Assembly: GCA_948896235.1 (NCBI GenBank)
Contig: CAQUUC010000002.1
Location: 1 to 64,000 of the forward strand
Origin: an uncultured Clostridia bacterium
Lineage (GTDB): Bacteria > Bacillota > Clostridia > TANB77 > CAG-508
DNA length: 64,000 nt
Direction of reading: 5' to 3'
Under the pieces are notes generated by a model. The model was not told the origin of the DNA and made no database searches. It was given only the letters and a program-made list of their open reading frames with translations. Within the stretch, counting starts at the first letter, position 1. Every line of letters begins with the position of its first letter. Made by a program: the position numbers and the translations under genes. This document shows positions 1 to 8,228 of the stretch, piece by piece.

Positions 1-749
1 TCTTGTTCTACTTTTCCTCCAGCTTCTATAACTTCAATTTGTCTATCTATTTCATATTCAATTCCTCTCATAATTGATCTAAAAGAGTTCATATTTTTCA
101 TTTCTGTACGTGTTCCTAGTTTTGTTGCTCCTTTTTTTCTAACAGAAACGTTAACATCTGCTCTAAAAGATCCTTCTTGCATTTTACAGTCTGATACTTC
201 TATATATTCTAGTATTGATTTTAATTTTTTTAAGTATTTATCTGCTTCTTCACTTGAACGCATATCAGGTTCAGATACAATTTCAATAAGTGGTACTCCT
301 GCACGATTTAGGTCTACTAAACACCCTCCTCCAAAGTCATCATGATTTAGCTTGCCTGCATCTTCTTCTATATGTATTCTTGTTATACCTATGTTCTTTT
401 TTTCACCATCTTCATTTTCTATTTCTATATAACCCTTTTTACAAAGTGGTCTATCAAACTGTGATATTTGATATGATTTTGGTAAATCTGGATAAAAATA
501 GTTTTTTCTATCATTTTTGCTATTTCTCTCAATACTACAATTAGTTGCAAGTCCTGCACGTACTGCATATTCTACTACTTTTTCATTTAGTACTGGTAAT
601 GTTCCTGGCATTGCCATACAAATAGGACAGCATTGTGTATTTGGCTCTCCACCAAACTCTGTTTTACAAGAACAGAATATTTTTGTTTTCGTTGACAATT
701 CTGCGTGTACTTCAAGTCCTATTATTACTTCATAATCTTCTCTTGACAA
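1..749 (-). CDS. gatB: Asp-tRNA(Asn)/Glu-tRNA(Gln) amidotransferase subunit B, 3' end outside window
   Basis: GatB binds the misacylated tRNA and its kinase-like domain phosphorylates the Asp or Glu side chain before amidation, within the GatCAB complex. About 249 residues are visible. The N-terminus carries the family signature YEVIIGLEVHAEL, followed by zinc-ligand cysteines (FCSCKTEF and CCPIC). I chose a TTG start at 749 because the conserved sequence begins five residues later, no in-frame ATG exists there, and a GGAGGAAAA ribosome binding site sits just upstream. It is last in a gatC-gatA-gatB operon; the gap to gatA is 84 bases. The reading frame is clean, with no in-frame CGG. The C-terminal part lies beyond base 1. 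Confidence 0.95.
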   Translation of the reverse strand, partial: MSREDYEVIIGLEVHAELSTKTKIFCSCKTEFGGEPNTQCCPICMAMPGTLPVLNEKVVEYAVRAGLATNCSIERNSKNDRKNYFYPDLPKSYQISQFDRPLCKKGYIEIENEDGEKKNIGITRIHIEEDAGKLNHDDFGGGCLVDLNRAGVPLIEIVSEPDMRSSEEADKYLKKLKSILEYIEVSDCKMQEGSFRADVNVSVRKKGATKLGTRTEMKNMNSFRSIMRGIEYEIDRQIEVIEAGGKVEQ

Positions 750-833
750 TTTAGTTTTCCTCCTTCAAAATTCTAAGAATTATACATTCTTCGATTTTAC
801 TCCTATTTAATCCGCTTCCATAAAGTAAAATAT

Positions 834-2306
834 TTATTTTTTAAACTCTGGATTATAATGTTCTCTAAATTTTGTAGCTTGTTCATATGTATATGCAGCA
901 TTTAAAATTGTTTCTTCTGCAAATGCTTTTCCTATTAATTGGAAGCCTATTGGCATTCCCTCACTATTTATTCCACATGGTACACTAATTCCTGGAAGTC
1001 CTGCTATATTAACTGAAACTGTATAAAGATCTGCTAAATACATTTCTAATGGATTATCTACTTTAGAACCTATATCAAATGCAACATTTGGTACTGGAGG
1101 TGTTAATAATAAATCATATTTTTCAAAATTTCTTGCAAATTCATTTTTTACAAGAGTACGTACTTGCTGTGCTTTTTTGTAATAAGCATCATAGTAACCT
1201 GATGAAAGTACATATGTACCTAATATAATTCTTCTTTTTACTTCTTCTCCAAACCCTTCACTTCTTGAATTTTTGAAAAGTTCTTTTAAATTAGAATAAT
1301 TTTTTGTTCTATATCCATATCTAATCCCATCAAATCTACCTAAGTTTGAGCTTGCTTCTGCACAAGCTATAATGTAATATGTTGCAAGTGCATAATCTGC
1401 GACATCTAATGAACATTCTTCTACAATTGCTCCCAGTTTTTTGTATTCTTCTATTACTTTTTCTATTGATTTTTTAACTTCTTCATTAATTCCGTCTCCA
1501 AAGCACTCTTTTGGAACTCCTATTTTTAAACCTTTTACATCATTTTTTAAACATTTTGTATAATCCTTTTTTTCTACATTTGTAGAAGTTGTATCCTTTG
1601 GGTCATGTCCTGCTATTATACTTAAAAGCATTGCAGAATCTGTAACATCTTTTGTTAAGGTTCCAATTTGATCTAATGAAGAGGCAAATGCAACTAAACC
1701 AAATCTTGATACCAATCCATATGTTGGTTTAAGCCCTACAATTCCACAAAAAGCTGCTGGTTCACGAATAGAGCCTCCTGTATCCGATCCAAGTGCCCAA
1801 GGAACCATTCCTGCTGCTACAGCAGCTGCAGAGCCTCCACTTGAACCTCCTGGTACCTTGTTTAAATTCCATGGATTTCTTGTTTTCTTAAAATATGAAT
1901 ATTCTGTTGAACTTCCCATTGCAAACTCATCCATATTTAGTTTTCCTAAACTAATTAGATTCTCCTTGTTTAGTTTTTCTGTTACTGTTGCATCATAAGG
2001 AGCAACAAAGTTTTCTAGCATTTTCGATGCGCAAGTTGTCTTTACTCCTTTTGTACAAATGTTATCTTTTATTCCTATTGGAATACCTGCAAGTTCATTT
2101 GTAATATTACCATTTCTAACTTCTTCTTCAACTTTTCTTGCTTGTTCTATTACTTTTTCTTTATCGGTTATAGTTATAAAGGCTTGTACATCATTCTCTT
2201 TTTCTTTTATTCTATCAATATACGCTTTTACTATTTCTTCACGTGTTATCTCTTTATTTTTTAGTTTGTCATTTAATTCGTGTACAGTAAGTTCTGTAAT
2301 TTTCAT
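834..2306 (-). CDS. gatA: Asp-tRNA(Asn)/Glu-tRNA(Gln) amidotransferase subunit A
   Basis: GatA is the glutaminase of GatCAB and supplies ammonia to GatB for making Asn-tRNA and Gln-tRNA. The 490-residue length is normal. The amidase signature is clear: catalytic Lys in GIKDNICTKG, glycine/serine loop GGSSGGSAAAVAAG, and the cis-Ser/nucleophile region GSDTGGSIREPAAFCG. The ATG is preceded by AAGGAGG. It lies between gatC (90-base gap) and gatB, as expected for one transcript. All CGG trinucleotides here fall across codon boundaries (for example GAC GGA), so the gene reads without a shift. Confidence 0.97.
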   Translation of the reverse strand: MKITELTVHELNDKLKNKEITREEIVKAYIDRIKEKENDVQAFITITDKEKVIEQARKVEEEVRNGNITNELAGIPIGIKDNICTKGVKTTCASKMLENFVAPYDATVTEKLNKENLISLGKLNMDEFAMGSSTEYSYFKKTRNPWNLNKVPGGSSGGSAAAVAAGMVPWALGSDTGGSIREPAAFCGIVGLKPTYGLVSRFGLVAFASSLDQIGTLTKDVTDSAMLLSIIAGHDPKDTTSTNVEKKDYTKCLKNDVKGLKIGVPKECFGDGINEEVKKSIEKVIEEYKKLGAIVEECSLDVADYALATYYIIACAEASSNLGRFDGIRYGYRTKNYSNLKELFKNSRSEGFGEEVKRRIILGTYVLSSGYYDAYYKKAQQVRTLVKNEFARNFEKYDLLLTPPVPNVAFDIGSKVDNPLEMYLADLYTVSVNIAGLPGISVPCGINSEGMPIGFQLIGKAFAEETILNAAYTYEQATKFREHYNPEFKK

Positions 2307-2396
2307 TTTGTTCTTCCTCCTTTTTTCTTTGAGGTTTTAGCTCGAAAATTAGATATTATATAACATATCTTTTATTTTCCAACTTCTAACTTCCCA

Positions 2397-2681
2397 TTAA
2401 ATTACTTTTGGTATTTTAAACATTCCACTTTGCTGTTCTTCAGCATTTTGTAATAGTTCTTCTCTTTTTGAACTTTCCACTATTTCATCTTTTCTAAATA
2501 CATTACAAGCTTCATTTGCTCCAATTGTTTCTGTCACTCCATTAACATTTGCATTATTTACAATATTTGCAAAATTCAAAATGTCTTGTAAATCTTTTTT
2601 ATATTTTTCTATTTCTTCTTCTTTTAAGTTTAAGTTCGCTAAATTTGCAATATGCAAAATTTCATCACTACTTACTTGCAT
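2397..2681 (-). CDS. gatC: Asp-tRNA(Asn)/Glu-tRNA(Gln) amidotransferase subunit C
   Basis: GatC is the small subunit that wraps and stabilises GatA and GatB. It has 94 residues, a typical length, with the family pattern DEILHIANLANLNLKEEE at the N-terminus and a C-terminal end (MFKIPKVI) typical of GatC. An open frame continues upstream to 3023, but the real start is the ATG at 2681. The homology begins there and an AGGAGAT ribosome binding site lies 6-7 bases ahead. First gene of the gatCAB operon. Confidence 0.93.
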   Translation of the reverse strand: MQVSSDEILHIANLANLNLKEEEIEKYKKDLQDILNFANIVNNANVNGVTETIGANEACNVFRKDEIVESSKREELLQNAEEQQSGMFKIPKVI

Positions 2682-2837
2682 TATCCCATCTCCTATCTTT
2701 CTATAGTTTAGTATTATATAATTTTTTATAAAAAAAAACAAGCTATATTTGTTCTTTTTCTTAATAAATATACTATTTATTAACTTTGTATTAGATAGTA
2801 ATAGTAGTATTTTAATCAACATATTGTCTACATAATA

Positions 2838-2866
2838 TTGACATTCTTTTATAATAACTGTATAAT
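2838..2866 (+). promoter_or_regulatory. sigma-A type promoter of the 2914 gene
   Basis: A consensus TTGACA (2838-2843) is followed after exactly 17 bases by TATAAT (2861-2866). It points to the single gene at 2914 and lies in the divergent gap upstream of gatC. Confidence 0.75.
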
Positions 2867-2913
2867 TATATTGATGTATAGTTTTGTATTTAGCATGAAA
2901 GGAGCACAACACT

Positions 2914-3231
2914 ATGATGAGTATTGAAGATTTGTCTCGGCATATCGAGCAAAAGGGCAAGGAAGTGGCAGAATTAAAGCAAGCTGTTCGCAGCCAACTA
3001 GAAAACGATCTGGCTGAATCCACTACTCTTGACAGGAAAACCTATAATGAAATACAGTTTTTCCTGCATTTAGATGGCACTGTGGATTTGGGCTTTATCG
3101 TTTTGTGCCTCTGTGAGCCTGGGTATTGGGAAGATTTCTACTTGTATCGCTGCCCGGCTTCCTTTAAGCCTTATGCGAAGAGGTTTTTCTCTCTTCTGCA
3201 GTCTTTAAAGCCTCGTTACATCGATTGCTAA
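2914..3231 (+). CDS. hypothetical protein of 105 residues, GC-richer single-gene unit
   Basis: I do not recognise this protein. It starts with a short charged helical region (roughly residues 5-35) and ends in an aromatic- and Cys-containing part (GFIVLCLCEPGYWEDF, then YRCPASFKPYAKRFF). It has its own promoter, a GAAAGGAG ribosome binding site and a hairpin plus terminator just after the stop. Base composition and codon choice (CTG, GGC, CCG, CGC) differ sharply from the neighbours, which suggests transfer. Codon 9 is an in-frame CGG (TCT CGG CAT). Reading it with the +1 rule seen elsewhere in the window gives an early stop, so it must be arginine if the gene is expressed intact. Starts at Met1 or Met2 are equally possible. 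Confidence 0.6.
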   Translation: MMSIEDLSRHIEQKGKEVAELKQAVRSQLENDLAESTTLDRKTYNEIQFFLHLDGTVDLGFIVLCLCEPGYWEDFYLYRCPASFKPYAKRFFSLLQSLKPRYIDC

Positions 3232-3254
3232 CAAAATGGTAGAATACCATTTTG
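3232..3254. other. perfect 10-bp inverted repeat with a 3-base loop
   Basis: CAAAATGGTA, then GAA, then TACCATTTTG. It begins one base after the stop codon of the 2914 gene, without a T-run, so it may be an RNA-stabilising hairpin rather than a terminator. Confidence 0.6.
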
Positions 3255-3269
3255 ATCCTTACTAATCCA

Positions 3270-3315
3270 AAAATCAGTGGATAAAAAATCAGCAGATTTT
3301 TTATCCACTGATTTT
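3270..3315. terminator. bidirectional terminator, 21-bp perfect stem
   Basis: The arms 3270-3290 and 3295-3315 are perfect reverse complements around an AGCA loop, and A/T runs occur on both sides of the stem. It separates the plus-strand 2914 gene from the minus-strand cyclophilin gene. Confidence 0.8.
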
Positions 3316-3355
3316 ACCTTTTAAATATATTTATTTAGTATTTTTATAAAAAGAT

Positions 3356-4096
3356 TTATTGATTAAATAATTGACTTAAATTAAAGGGATCTATAGTTTC
3401 TGGAATTCCATAATCTATTCCATAAGTTTCTACTCTAATGCTTTTAATTACTGGCGGATTTACTGGTTTATCAGCATCTGCCTCACTAGAATTTCTTGTT
3501 ACTACTTCAACATTTTCGATATTATGAATTACATCCATCCCTTCTATTACTTTTCCAAACGCTGCATATAATCCATTTAATGTAGATGTATTTTTAGTCA
3601 TTATAAAAAATTGTGAACCAGCTGAGTTATATCCTTCTTCAACATATCCGTATGCTGAGTAGTCTCCTCTTGCCATTGATATAACTCCTTCTTCATGTCT
3701 TATTGTATTTTTATTATATCCATTTGCTACAAATTCACCTTTTATAGAATATTCCTTATCCACTGCTACGTCATCTTTAATATCACTTAAAGTAGGTGAA
3801 CCACTACCATTACCTTCCTTGTCTCCACCTTGAATCATAAAATCTGGTATTGTTCTATGAAAGGTTAATCCATCATAAAATCCACTATTAGCAAGTCTTA
3901 TAAAGTTTGCAACTGTATTTGGTGCAAACTCAGGATATAATTCTATTTTTACTTCTCCATATCTCTCTATTTCCATAGTTGCAATTGGATTTTGTACTTC
4001 TTTTGCAAATTTTTCATAATATCCATAACATAACCAACCTATAAGTGCTATTACCAATATAATAGCTATTATTGTAATTATTTTTTTTATTTTCAT
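3356..4096 (-). CDS. membrane-anchored cyclophilin-type peptidyl-prolyl isomerase
   Basis: Cyclophilins catalyse cis-trans isomerisation of Xaa-Pro bonds; this copy should act outside the membrane on exported proteins. Residues 5-27 form one hydrophobic anchor after a lysine-rich start. The catalytic domain follows, with ELYPEFAPNTVANFI, the active-site block FHRTIPDFMIQGGD (catalytic Arg present), GSQFFIMTK and AAFGKVIEGMDVI. At 246 residues it is slightly long, because of an insertion of charged loops around residues 100-135. There is no lipobox cysteine at the anchor end. The start ATG has an AGGAGGAAT ribosome binding site. It follows the pilin-like gene on the same strand with a 19-base gap. 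Confidence 0.9.
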   Translation of the reverse strand: MKIKKIITIIAIILVIALIGWLCYGYYEKFAKEVQNPIATMEIERYGEVKIELYPEFAPNTVANFIRLANSGFYDGLTFHRTIPDFMIQGGDKEGNGSGSPTLSDIKDDVAVDKEYSIKGEFVANGYNKNTIRHEEGVISMARGDYSAYGYVEEGYNSAGSQFFIMTKNTSTLNGLYAAFGKVIEGMDVIHNIENVEVVTRNSSEADADKPVNPPVIKSIRVETYGIDYGIPETIDPFNLSQLFNQ

Positions 4097-4115
4097 TATA
4101 ATTCCTCCTAAAACA

Positions 4116-5495
4116 TTATTCTGTTATACCAAAACGATATTGATCTATTTCATAATTATTTTTTATATCTTCTTGTGTTAAAACTTGATCATAAAAATTT
4201 ATTCTGCCAAATTGTTTTTGCGTAGTAGGTATGTAAAAATTTTCTATTTTAATTGGATCCACATTATAAGTTTTATTAGCTATTTTCTTACCATTTATAT
4301 AAAGAGTGGCCACCCTACTTTCTCCATCATATGTATATGTTAATAATATTGGCCTATTTAATGGAATACTAAAATTAATATTCTCTGGTTCTAATCTACC
4401 TGCACTATCTGCACTACATCCGATATAAATCTTTCCGTTTTCCCATGTGTGCGCATTAAACGCCCCCCATACTTTATCAGATGATAATATTGCTAACATA
4501 CTACGATTTTGATCGGTAAAAACTATTTCTACAGATAATGTTCCTACTGCTTCTATTGGTACTGGAAATATAACTTTATCTCCATTTCCAGACAATTGTA
4601 TCGCTTTTTCTCTCCATCCATTCGTATCATTAAATTTAAAATCAATTAAATTTGCATCCTTATTATTTCCACTTAGATCTTTCCAAATTGTAGTATTATT
4701 ACTATGCCCATTTCCAGTATTATTTTCTCCATCATAATAAGCTAATAATCCTTTACCCATATAATCCATTTCATGAACAAATTCTTGTTTTATTGTTTCG
4801 TTTCCTGCCTTATCTGTAAATTTTATATCATATAATCCTGGTTTTTTTATAATAAAGCTTGTATTTTCTCCATTTAATATCCAATTTGTATCGCCATGCA
4901 ATTTATAACTTAATGTTCCACCATTCACATTACTATTATACACTATATTTTTTATTGTAAGTCTATATTCATTATCATTTAATTTTGTTTTTAAAACTGT
5001 AAATTCTGGATCTTTATTATTTAAATTTGTATATTCTACATTATATCCTAAATAATTGGGTATATCTTTTAATTTATAATATTTTATTCCATCTATTGTA
5101 AAACCTTCTAAGCTTACTACTTCTCTTGTATCATAATTTATTAAGACTTCCTGATTTATATTATCTAAATCTAAATCTTTTAAATCACCTGAATTAAAGA
5201 ACTTAAACCCCTCTCTACTGGTTTGCCCCAAGGCCTCATTTATACGTGCTGGATCTATACTGGATATGTCTTGTCCAATTAAATTATAATATTCTATCTT
5301 TTCAGTACTTGCTTTTCTTTCTTCGTAAATTACATTTACTTTAGCTTGTATCATTTCTAGTTCAGATATAAATGCAGTTTTTTGTGAAGTATTAACAGCT
5401 TCTAGTCCATTATATGTAACTATTCCTGTTACTATAATCAATATCACAATAGTTATTACTAATGTTATTAGAGTAATGCCTTTTTGATTTTTCAA
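4116..5495 (-). CDS. pilin-like surface protein with C-terminal LamG/concanavalin-like domain
   Basis: The N-terminus (MKNQKGITLITLVITIVI) is a type IV pilin-like class III signal: a short basic leader, then Gly before a 20-residue hydrophobic helix. The usual Glu at position 5 of the mature protein is Thr. Residues 45-150 resemble the whole soluble part of the small pseudopilin at 51791-52258 (shared pattern around YDTREVVSLEGFTIDGIKYY). Residues 250-459 look like a LamG/concanavalin-A fold (TTIWKDLSGN, then YTYDGESRVATLYINGKKI), so a carbohydrate or matrix ligand is plausible. The function is inferred, not proven. There is no in-frame CGG. It is transcribed towards the cyclophilin gene. Confidence 0.72.
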   Translation of the reverse strand: MKNQKGITLITLVITIVILIIVTGIVTYNGLEAVNTSQKTAFISELEMIQAKVNVIYEERKASTEKIEYYNLIGQDISSIDPARINEALGQTSREGFKFFNSGDLKDLDLDNINQEVLINYDTREVVSLEGFTIDGIKYYKLKDIPNYLGYNVEYTNLNNKDPEFTVLKTKLNDNEYRLTIKNIVYNSNVNGGTLSYKLHGDTNWILNGENTSFIIKKPGLYDIKFTDKAGNETIKQEFVHEMDYMGKGLLAYYDGENNTGNGHSNNTTIWKDLSGNNKDANLIDFKFNDTNGWREKAIQLSGNGDKVIFPVPIEAVGTLSVEIVFTDQNRSMLAILSSDKVWGAFNAHTWENGKIYIGCSADSAGRLEPENINFSIPLNRPILLTYTYDGESRVATLYINGKKIANKTYNVDPIKIENFYIPTTQKQFGRINFYDQVLTQEDIKNNYEIDQYRFGITE

Positions 5496-5534
5496 ATATT
5501 TTCACCTTCTTCTTTTGCAATAAGATTTTTAATA

Positions 5535-6620
5535 TTATATCATTAGATTATCAAATACAAATTGCTCTTGCATTCTTTTTAAGGATTGTTTAATTGTACG
5601 TGCCCTTACTTCTCCAATTCCATCTACATCATCAAGTTCTGGTATATCTGCTGATATTATATGTTGTAAAGATTTAAATTTCTTTATTAAGTTTTCAACA
5701 ATGTTATTTGGCATTCTTGGTATTTTATCTAATATTCTATATCCCTTAGTGTATACTCCCACTTCTTCGTAATTATCAAATATTTCGTATCCTAAAGCTT
5801 TTGCTATAACTAGTGAATTCATTAACTCTTCATATTCTAAGTTCATTACTTCTTCTAATATCTTTTCTGGTGTACGTCTCTTTCCTAGTACCATATAATC
5901 TTTTATAATTAGTAGCTCCTCTTTTTCAAGCCCACCAATTAATTCTTCTAATTGCATTTGTACAAGTCTTCCTTCTTCTCCTAATTCGCTTATATCTCTT
6001 TCGATTTCTACTACCATTTTCATAACCATTTCAGCTCTTTGAATTGCAGTTATTACATTATCTAATGTAACTATATCATTAAATTCATATTCATTTAGAA
6101 TACTTAATTTACTATCAAATACTTTTTTATATTTCTCTACTGTTTGTAATGCTTGATTTGCTTTTGTAAGGATTTTTGATGTATCTTCTATAACATATCT
6201 AAAATCACCTTTAAATACTGTGATTATATTTCTTCTTTGTGAAATACTTATAACAAGTTCTTTAGTTTGTTTTGCAGTACGTTCTGCTGTTCTATGTCTT
6301 GTCCCTGTTTCTTTTGTTGCAATTCCTGCATTGGGTATTAATTGTGCATTTGCAAACAAAATTCTTTTTAAATCCTTACTAAGAACAATTGCTCCATCCA
6401 TTTTTGCAAGTTCATATAATCTTGAAGAGGTATATTCTTCATTTATGCTGAAGCCTCCATCTACTATATCTAATACTTCTTTTGAATCTCCTATTACTAT
6501 TAAAGCACCAGTCTTTGCCTTTAGTATATTTTCTAATCCTTCTCTTATGTCTGTTCCAGGTGCGATTAACTTTAGTATTTCTATAGTATTTACTTCTTTG
6601 TCTAGTCTCACTTGCAACAC
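5535..6620 (-). CDS. disA: DNA integrity scanning protein, diadenylate cyclase
   Basis: DisA makes c-di-AMP from two ATP and reports on DNA branch structures, in many Bacillota before sporulation. At 361 residues it matches the family. The N-terminal DAC domain shows the catalytic MDGAIVLSKD and GTRHRTAER motifs. A helical linker follows, and the C-terminal helix-hairpin-helix region contains ELDDVDGIGEVRARTI. The gene sits 9 bases after radA, the usual partner gene in Bacillota. The frame is intact with no in-frame CGG. Confidence 0.96.
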   Translation of the reverse strand: MLQVRLDKEVNTIEILKLIAPGTDIREGLENILKAKTGALIVIGDSKEVLDIVDGGFSINEEYTSSRLYELAKMDGAIVLSKDLKRILFANAQLIPNAGIATKETGTRHRTAERTAKQTKELVISISQRRNIITVFKGDFRYVIEDTSKILTKANQALQTVEKYKKVFDSKLSILNEYEFNDIVTLDNVITAIQRAEMVMKMVVEIERDISELGEEGRLVQMQLEELIGGLEKEELLIIKDYMVLGKRRTPEKILEEVMNLEYEELMNSLVIAKALGYEIFDNYEEVGVYTKGYRILDKIPRMPNNIVENLIKKFKSLQHIISADIPELDDVDGIGEVRARTIKQSLKRMQEQFVFDNLMI

Positions 6621-6629
6621 CCTTTCTTT

Positions 6630-7989
6630 CTATTTTAAGCCAATTTTTCTCATAGCATCATTTATATCAGTTACGCCTATTATATCTAATTTATAATCTT
6701 CTTTCAATAGTTTTTTGTTACTTTCTGGAATTATACAACATTTAAATCCTAATTTTTCAGCTTCCTTTATTCTTTTTTCGATTAAATTAACGCTTCTTAT
6801 TTCTCCTGTTAAGCCGACTTCTCCAATTGCAACATATCCATTTGGTATTGGCTTGTTTTTATAACTTGATGCTGCTGAAAGTACTACTGCTAAGTCTATT
6901 GCTGGTTCATTTAATTTTATTCCTCCAACTACATTTATATATACATCTTGGTTTCCAAGTGGTAATCCTACTTTCTTTTCTAATACTGCAATCAATACTG
7001 TTAATCTATTATAATCCATTCCATTTGCTGTTCTTCTTGGCATACCAAATACACTCCCGAGTTGTTAAACTTTGTATTTCTATAAGTAATGGTCTCGTTC
7101 CCTCCATTGTTGCAACAATAATGGATCCTGGAGGGGTATCTTCTCTTTCAGAAATTAGAATAGATGATGGGTTAGTAATTTCTACCATTCCTTTATCTTG
7201 CATTTCAAACATTCCAATTTCGTTTGTTGAACCAAATCTATTTTTTACTCCTCTTAATATTCTATATGAAAAATATCTTTCTCCTTCTAGATATAAAACG
7301 GTATCTACCATATGTTCCAAAACTCTTGGCCCTGCAATGTTTCCATCTTTTGTAACATGACCTATTATTATTGTAGTTATCCCTTTTTCTTTACAAATTC
7401 TCATTATTTTAGCAGTTATTTCTCGAACTTGGCTAACACTTCCTGGTGCAGATGTTATTTCATCTGAATACATGGTTTGAATTGAATCTATTATTACAAG
7501 TTTTGGTCTTGTTTTTAAAATCGCTTCTTCTATTAAACTAATATCTGTTTCTCCTAAGAATAGAATATCTTTATTATTTATTCCAAGCCTATCTGCTCTT
7601 ATTTTTATTTGTTCTGCAGACTCTTCCCCAGAAATATATAATACACTACCCTCTCCTTTTATTTTGTCACATATCTGTAAAATTAAAGTGGATTTTCCAA
7701 TTCCAGGTTCTCCCCCCAGTAAAACGAGTGAACCATTAACAATTCCTCCACCTAAAACTCTATCAAGTTCTAAAAATCCAGTAGAATTTCTTATAACATC
7801 TTTTCCCTGTAATTCATTTAAAACAGTTGGTGTTACCTCTTTTTTCTTTTCATATCTTGTTCCAGTAGCTTTTACTAGTTTTTCTTCATAAAAACTATTC
7901 CATTCATTACAACCTGGGCATTTTCCCATCCATTTTGGTGATTCATATCCACAGTTACTACATACAAATACAGTTTTATCCTTAGCCAT
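6630..7989 (-). CDS. radA: DNA repair protein RadA, needs a +1 shift at CGGG
   Basis: RadA is a RecA-like branch-migration ATPase used in recombination. The N-terminal zinc finger (CSNCGYESPKWMGKCPGC), Walker A (GGEPGIGKST), the RadA-specific VKNRFGSTNEIG and the Lon-protease-like C-terminal domain are all present, but in two frames. The switch is at ACT CGG GAG (CGG at 7057-7059). Skipping the C gives ACT GGG AGT GTA TTT GGT ATG and continues straight into MPRRTANGMDYNRL, with no residue lost and a normal total of 452 residues. The zero frame ends 17 codons later. The start is the ATG at 7989 (AAAAGGAG upstream); an open frame runs further upstream without homology. It has its own promoter and precedes disA. 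Confidence 0.92.
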
Positions 7990-8097
7990 TAAACTTCTCC
8001 TTTTTATTGACAAATTTTTTATTAGTATTATCCCCCACCTCCTTATCATATGTATAAGAGATGGTAACCACATTCTTCTCTTTTTAATTTCAAAGTG

Positions 8098-8126
8098 ATT
8101 ATATAAGTTGTAATATATAATGTCAA
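8098..8126 (-). promoter_or_regulatory. sigma-A type promoter for radA-disA
   Basis: On the minus strand TTGACA (8126-8121) and TATAAT (8103-8098) are 17 bases apart. The 5' leader to the radA ATG is about 100 bases. Confidence 0.7.
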
Positions 8127-8159
8127 TAGATTTAAAAAAACATTGCAAACATTTTTTTG

Positions 8160-8226
8160 GTAGTCAATGGGGAAGGGGAATTTTGACAACTAAATGTTGT
8201 CAAAATTCCCCTTCCCCATTGACCAC
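8160..8226. repeat. REP-like 31-bp imperfect palindrome
   Basis: The arms 8160-8190 and 8196-8226 match as an inverted repeat with one mismatch around a TAAAT loop. The core TCAATGGGGAAGGGGAATT is much richer in G/C than the surroundings. A related sequence recurs at 48265-48298. This form (a GGGGA block flanked by TTGTCAAAA) resembles REP or MITE palindromes mobilised by IS200-like transposases, although no such gene is in the window. It lies between the radA promoter and the end of the GH15 gene and could also act as a terminator. Confidence 0.7.
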
Positions 8227-8228
8227 GC

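Noticed and set aside
2397..3023. 208-residue version of GatC
   Set aside because: The extra N-terminal 114 residues are unlike GatC and overlap the divergent promoter; the ATG at 2681 has the ribosome binding site.
7009..8148. 379-residue start of RadA from 8148
   Set aside because: The zinc finger begins just after the ATG at 7989, which has a ribosome binding site; the promoter lies at 8098-8126, downstream of 8148.
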